From: Patagioenas fasciata
Taxonomy: Eukaryota > Chordata > Aves > Columbiformes > Columbidae
Direction: 5' to 3'
DNA length: 64,000 bases
NCBI RefSeq assembly: GCF_037038585.1
Contig: NC_092520.1
Span: forward strand, 3,114,501 to 3,178,500
Part shown: positions 60,077 through 64,000 of the stretch, piece after piece
Numbering within the stretch: position 1 is the stretch's first letter
How the letters are laid out: each line of letters opens with the position of its first letter
The notes under the pieces: generated by a model
Told to the model about the DNA's origin: nothing
Databases searched by the model: none
What the model saw: the letters and a program-made list of their open reading frames with translations, nothing else
Translations under genes and position numbers: made by a program

Positions 60077-62570
60077 GAATTGTAAGTGGGTTTTATGGCT
60101 TGCAGCGCAGTGCCCAGTAGATAAAACCCAGCATAAAGTGGAAATAGTTGATCTCTTTTCCCACCCTGCTGTGCACAGGGAGGAGGTGGCGGCACATCCA
60201 CAAAATGCCAGTGCCCGCCAAGCCCTGCAGCTGTCTGCCTCTGCAATCACACCCTTTCTCCCTTAGCTACGAAAAATCAACATTTACATCCAAGGAGGCC
60301 TGTTCTGCTCTTACTGAACCATTTGTCACTCTCTGGCACTCCTGGCATTTTTGGCTTCTCTATAAAGGAGCGTGTTTTTATGCCAATAAAAGCAACTTTG
60401 TGAGCAGTTAAGTTTTTCAAACTTGTGGACAGTTGAGGAAGCGAGTAATGAATAATATGTATTAGTTCTCTGGACACATTAAATCTGTGGTAGTGTGGGG
60501 GAGAGCTTAAGCTCTGGTGATATTTATCATGGAGGGTGGATTGTGACTTGACCTATGTCAAGAAAAGATGTTTACTTGCTCCATGATAAAGCTGGTGAAG
60601 GATTGTTGAATGCAGGCTTTATACCTTGGTCTGATGCTGGTTTTGCCTAATTTTAGGCTGAAGCAATGACTGCCTTAGTCTCTTCCACAGCAGAGTGGTT
60701 GTGTGTGGTGTCGATAAGCGTATCTTTTGGTTTGCCGTTGTTGACACAGCGGGCAGTGCCTGTGTCGTGACCTATTCTTGTGCTTGGAAATATTTTTATG
60801 AGCATGTATCCTAGATGTGAAGCCAAACCCCATGTTGTTTGTTGTCTACAAAATCCCAGGCTGCAAAAAAGTGATGCTTTGGGAATTATTTCCCTGCATA
60901 TTTCCCCAAGCACAACAAGTGTCTAGTCTATCCATTCCCTGGCCGGAACAGCGGCTTTATCTCCAACTCCTGAAATACCCATGTTGGGTTGAGCAAAAAG
61001 GTTGTGTGAAAGCAGGTTGGTCACACAAAATGTTCAATGTCACGTAGAAGAGCTGCAAGATCGAAACTTTTCCATGGTGTGTTTTACAACTGATGAGCAG
61101 TAAACCAGGGAAAATCTTGAACTTTGACTGTTTGGATTATTTTCGGTGTTTTGAACTTCTAGGAACGTCCTCTTCAGTTCAGCTTCTCCAAGGAGAGTGG
61201 AAGGTCGGGTTGCTTTGAAAAAACTCTTGAACACAGGAAGGTACAGAAAACATGGTATGGCAGACTTGCTATTTCTGTAACACCTTCCATTGGAGGAATT
61301 GAAGGGCTTTAATCAACATGCAGCTCTTGAGGAGAGGGATAATTATTCCCATTTTTACAGAATGAGAATATGCGAGAGATTAAAATGTCTTTTCTGCAAT
61401 TGCAGACATTTTTATGATGAGAAAATGAACTGAGCTTTATCTCTAAAAAGCATCATCCCAGTTGCTTTGGTTGTCTCCGGGGGCACCCACTGGGCATCCC
61501 AGAAGAAATGTTAAGCTTGCCCTGATTCCACGAATCAGGAATATCCCTCCCTGGGGGGCCCACTACTTCTTGCTTGTAATGTCCCCTCATTTTGTGCCCT
61601 TATTTTTTTTTTTGCTACAGATGATCATATGGTAATAAATGAAGAGAAAAAAGGATTTATTTGGGCAGTGCTATTATTTTAGGATTTTAACAGCTGGTGT
61701 GCCAGCTTGCCTTTGGAAAGCACCAGGAGACAAAGCAGTTGCGATGCCTTTTTGAACACGTGCAAAGGAATCGGGCTCTCGCTCCTGTTTAAAACAGGAT
61801 GCGAACGATTTACTTCTCTTGTCTGCAAGTTGGCTGCTTGCGTTTTAGTCATGGTGATGGATGCTGAAAGGAAATAGCTGCAGGGGAATCTCGTGGCTTC
61901 CCTCTAGACAAGCGTGGCAGAGCTGCTGTTTATATAATTCGACTTTGCTGAGCCAGAATTATAAACATCACAGAAAATGCCCAATTGCAACAACAGTGAC
62001 GTGCGATTTGTCATAGTCGCTGAAAAGTGGAAAGAAAGGGGACCTTGTGTAAGTCAGATATTTCTTTGCTGCAGCTTTTGTTAGCCAATAACTTCTGCTT
62101 ATTGTCGTTTTCCTTTTAGGTGCCTTTTGGATAGCGATTTCTGGGTAACACAAGCGTTTTAGGTATCTCCTGCTTTACAGTTTTCTTTGCTGCTGTTCTC
62201 AGCTGCAGTCCAGCTGACCCATCAGGCAGGATGGCTGGATAGTCTGCCCTTGGAAATGCCTTATTACGCTGTCGTTGCCTGTCACTTGTGACCCTGATGG
62301 AAAGAAAAGGAAGATGTTATGTGGACCTCCATGTGGGGAAATGTTCTGGCTTGCCTTTTGGCATTGCTTTTGTTGATGCTTCTGGTTTAGTTTTCTCCTT
62401 CTGCATCTGTTGGTGTTGGCATGGCCACAAATGGACCCAAAATGACCACTGTGAGCCAATCTTGGCTTTGGTGATGGCAGATGTCACCTTACCTGGAGGT
62501 CCGACGTGTCTGTATCTGTTGTTCCTATGAAGCAGGGAACCAAGTGTGATTTTCCTAGACCCGAATGGAG
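60077..62570. other. Single-copy non-coding DNA
   Basis: An acceptor-like tract (T run then gctacag) ends at 61620 but has no convincing exon after it. No repeat recognised. Confidence 0.4.
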
Positions 62571-62982
62571 TCTGAGAGGTGAGGGATCTGGAGAACAAGT
62601 CTTATGAGGAGCAGCTGAGGGACCTGAGGGATTCAGCCTGGAGAACAGGAGCTGAGGGGAGACCTTCTGATCTCTGAACTGCCTGAAAGGAGCTTGGAGC
62701 ATGGAGGGTGTTTGTCTCTTCTCCCACATAGCAACAGAACAAGAGGAAATGGCCTCAAGTTGCACCAGGGGAGGTTGAGGTTGGATGTGGGGACCAATTT
62801 CTTCCCCAAAGGGCTGTGGGGCATTGGAACAGGCTGCCCAGGGCAGTGCTGGAGTCACCATCCCCGGAGGGCTGGACAGGCGGAGATGAGGTTCTCAGGA
62901 CATGGGGCAGGGACAGGGCTGGGGGGAAGAGTTGGACTTGATCTTGAGCGTCTATTCCAACCAAAATGATTCTATGACTCCT
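62571..62982 (+). mobile_element. CR1 LINE 3' end, group D, about 410 bp
   Basis: It starts near gtgagggatctggagaacaa, then gagcagctgagggacctgag, ccaggggaggttgaggttgg and ggctgcccagggcagtgctg. It ends accaaaatgattctatgact. Confidence 0.92.
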
Positions 62983-64000
62983 CCTCCTTTTGAGTTGAAG
63001 GCTGTTTGTCAGTCCCTTGGAGGGCAGGTGGAAGACCTCATATTGATTCCAGTGTCACCCATTGCCTCTTTTACTGCCAGGTTTTTGTCTTCCAGTACTG
63101 ACTGATGATGCTTTCACCCTTCCAAGCAGTAAACAAATCTTTGGAGGTGTTGTTTTTTCTTTTGTGCCAAGCATGATGACAAAGTAGCATGTTTAGCGTT
63201 TGGTGTGCAGACATTTGCTGCCAAGAATAGGATGCAAGGGAAAGAAATTGTCCAGGGAATCAGCTTACTGGCTGTTTCTTCTCCCAGTCCAACCCTTTAC
63301 CCTTGAATCCATTTGGCATCTATATCAGATTATTTGGGATAAGACTATTTGCTCAGAAACAGAACATTTTACAACAGGATTCCTGTAAATGCTCCTGCAA
63401 TACAGTAATTATTTTAAAATAGGAATATTCAGTATTTGTCCTCCCCAACATTCTACCTAATGAAAGCCATGCTTATTAAACTCGTAAACAACAAACAGGG
63501 AGGAGCTGGAGGCACAACAGAGCCTGGGATTAAACTGAGCTGGACGAACTGCAAAAGCAGCCTGGGGCCAGGGCAGAAATAGGATCAGGGAATGTGGAGC
63601 TATTCCCTCTGGTGTCGAGTCATCTGTTGAGATACAGCATGGTTGGGCCACAGCTTTGCTGAAAGTGTCTGGGGTTTTTAATGGCTACAACCTTTTCTAG
63701 GCCTGGCAGAGGACCCATGTGGCCAAATGTCATATTTCCAACTGGGGCTAGAAGCAGACAGCTAGGGAAAGACCTTCCAAAACCACTGGGATGTGCACAA
63801 AATGATGCTTCTTCTGGTAATCAGTTTTTCCAAGATTTCTTGAGTAACAGTTGGTACGTAAGCCATTACATTTAATAGTTTTCACTGGCTCTATTCTTAG
63901 TTAGCTTACATACTCCTTTTTTTGTTAAACCTGCTTTTATGAAACCTCTTTTTGCTCTTAAAACCCGTTGCCCCAGGGTGTTGGTGCTTTAATTAAAGTG
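62983..64000. other. Single-copy non-coding DNA
   Basis: AT-rich to the window edge. No element or exon recognised. Confidence 0.45.

Noticed and set aside
61600..61640. Acceptor-like T run plus gctacag followed by ATGATCATATG
   Set aside because: The sequence after it has no usable donor and stops quickly; isolated motif.
1..64000. tRNA, rRNA or other structured RNA genes
   Set aside because: I saw no cloverleaf with A/B boxes and no rRNA-like sequence on either strand; a covariance-model scan would be needed to exclude them.

Overview
The window looks like 64 kb of a bird chromosome, almost entirely intronic or otherwise non-coding. The evidence is at least 36 truncated CR1 LINE copies, all ending in the CR1 3' signature (TTCCAACCCAAAC followed by ATTCTATG-type octamers), two degraded bird-type LTR pieces, AT-rich single-copy DNA, and one exon whose peptide I recognise as the N-terminus of GDPD5 (GDE2). 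By my hand-drawn boundaries CR1 occupies about 13.7 kb, roughly 21% of the window. That is far above the usual few to ten percent of bird genomes and is the level known from woodpeckers, hornbills and hoopoes. The clade is an inference only.

Layout. 1-11182: non-coding DNA upstream of the recognised exon, probably 5' intron because the exon opens with a splice acceptor. It holds five CR1 copies, a modestly CpG-enriched patch (1936-2215) and a 46-bp minisatellite (4188-4468). 11183-11357: the GDPD5 exon, with 58 nt of 5' UTR carrying a 3-codon uORF, a start codon in strong context, 39 codons and a phase-0 donor. 11358-64000: intron 3' of that exon, at least 52.6 kb. I found no second GDPD5 coding exon in it. 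It contains 31 CR1 copies, an ERVL-like LTR fragment (24714-24853), an ALV-architecture solo-LTR candidate (55167-55449), a 104-bp TA/CA block (40440-40543), a possible in-frame cassette exon (26542-26649) and a possible antisense exon (44084-44385).

The CR1 copies fall into groups that I label A-F for this window only. A: 3' end with 'GAGCAGGGACATCTTCACC' on the antisense strand. B: 'GTCTGCAGAGAAGGAGACTC', with B' a relative carrying 'GGGTCACCAGAGCAGATCAC'. C: 'GGCCATGGCACTTAGTGCC'. D: 'CCAGGGGAGGTTGAGGTTGG'. E: 'TGTCCTGTGCAGGGACAGG'. F: 'CCAAGTCCACCACTAA' on the antisense strand. Nearly all longer open frames in the window are pieces of CR1 ORF2 or their antisense shadows.

There is no operon-like gene cooperation here and I see no new system. 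The most useful leads are the inverted, partly near-identical CR1 pair bracketing the GDPD5 exon, the two candidate unannotated exons, the ALV-like LTR and the minisatellite.
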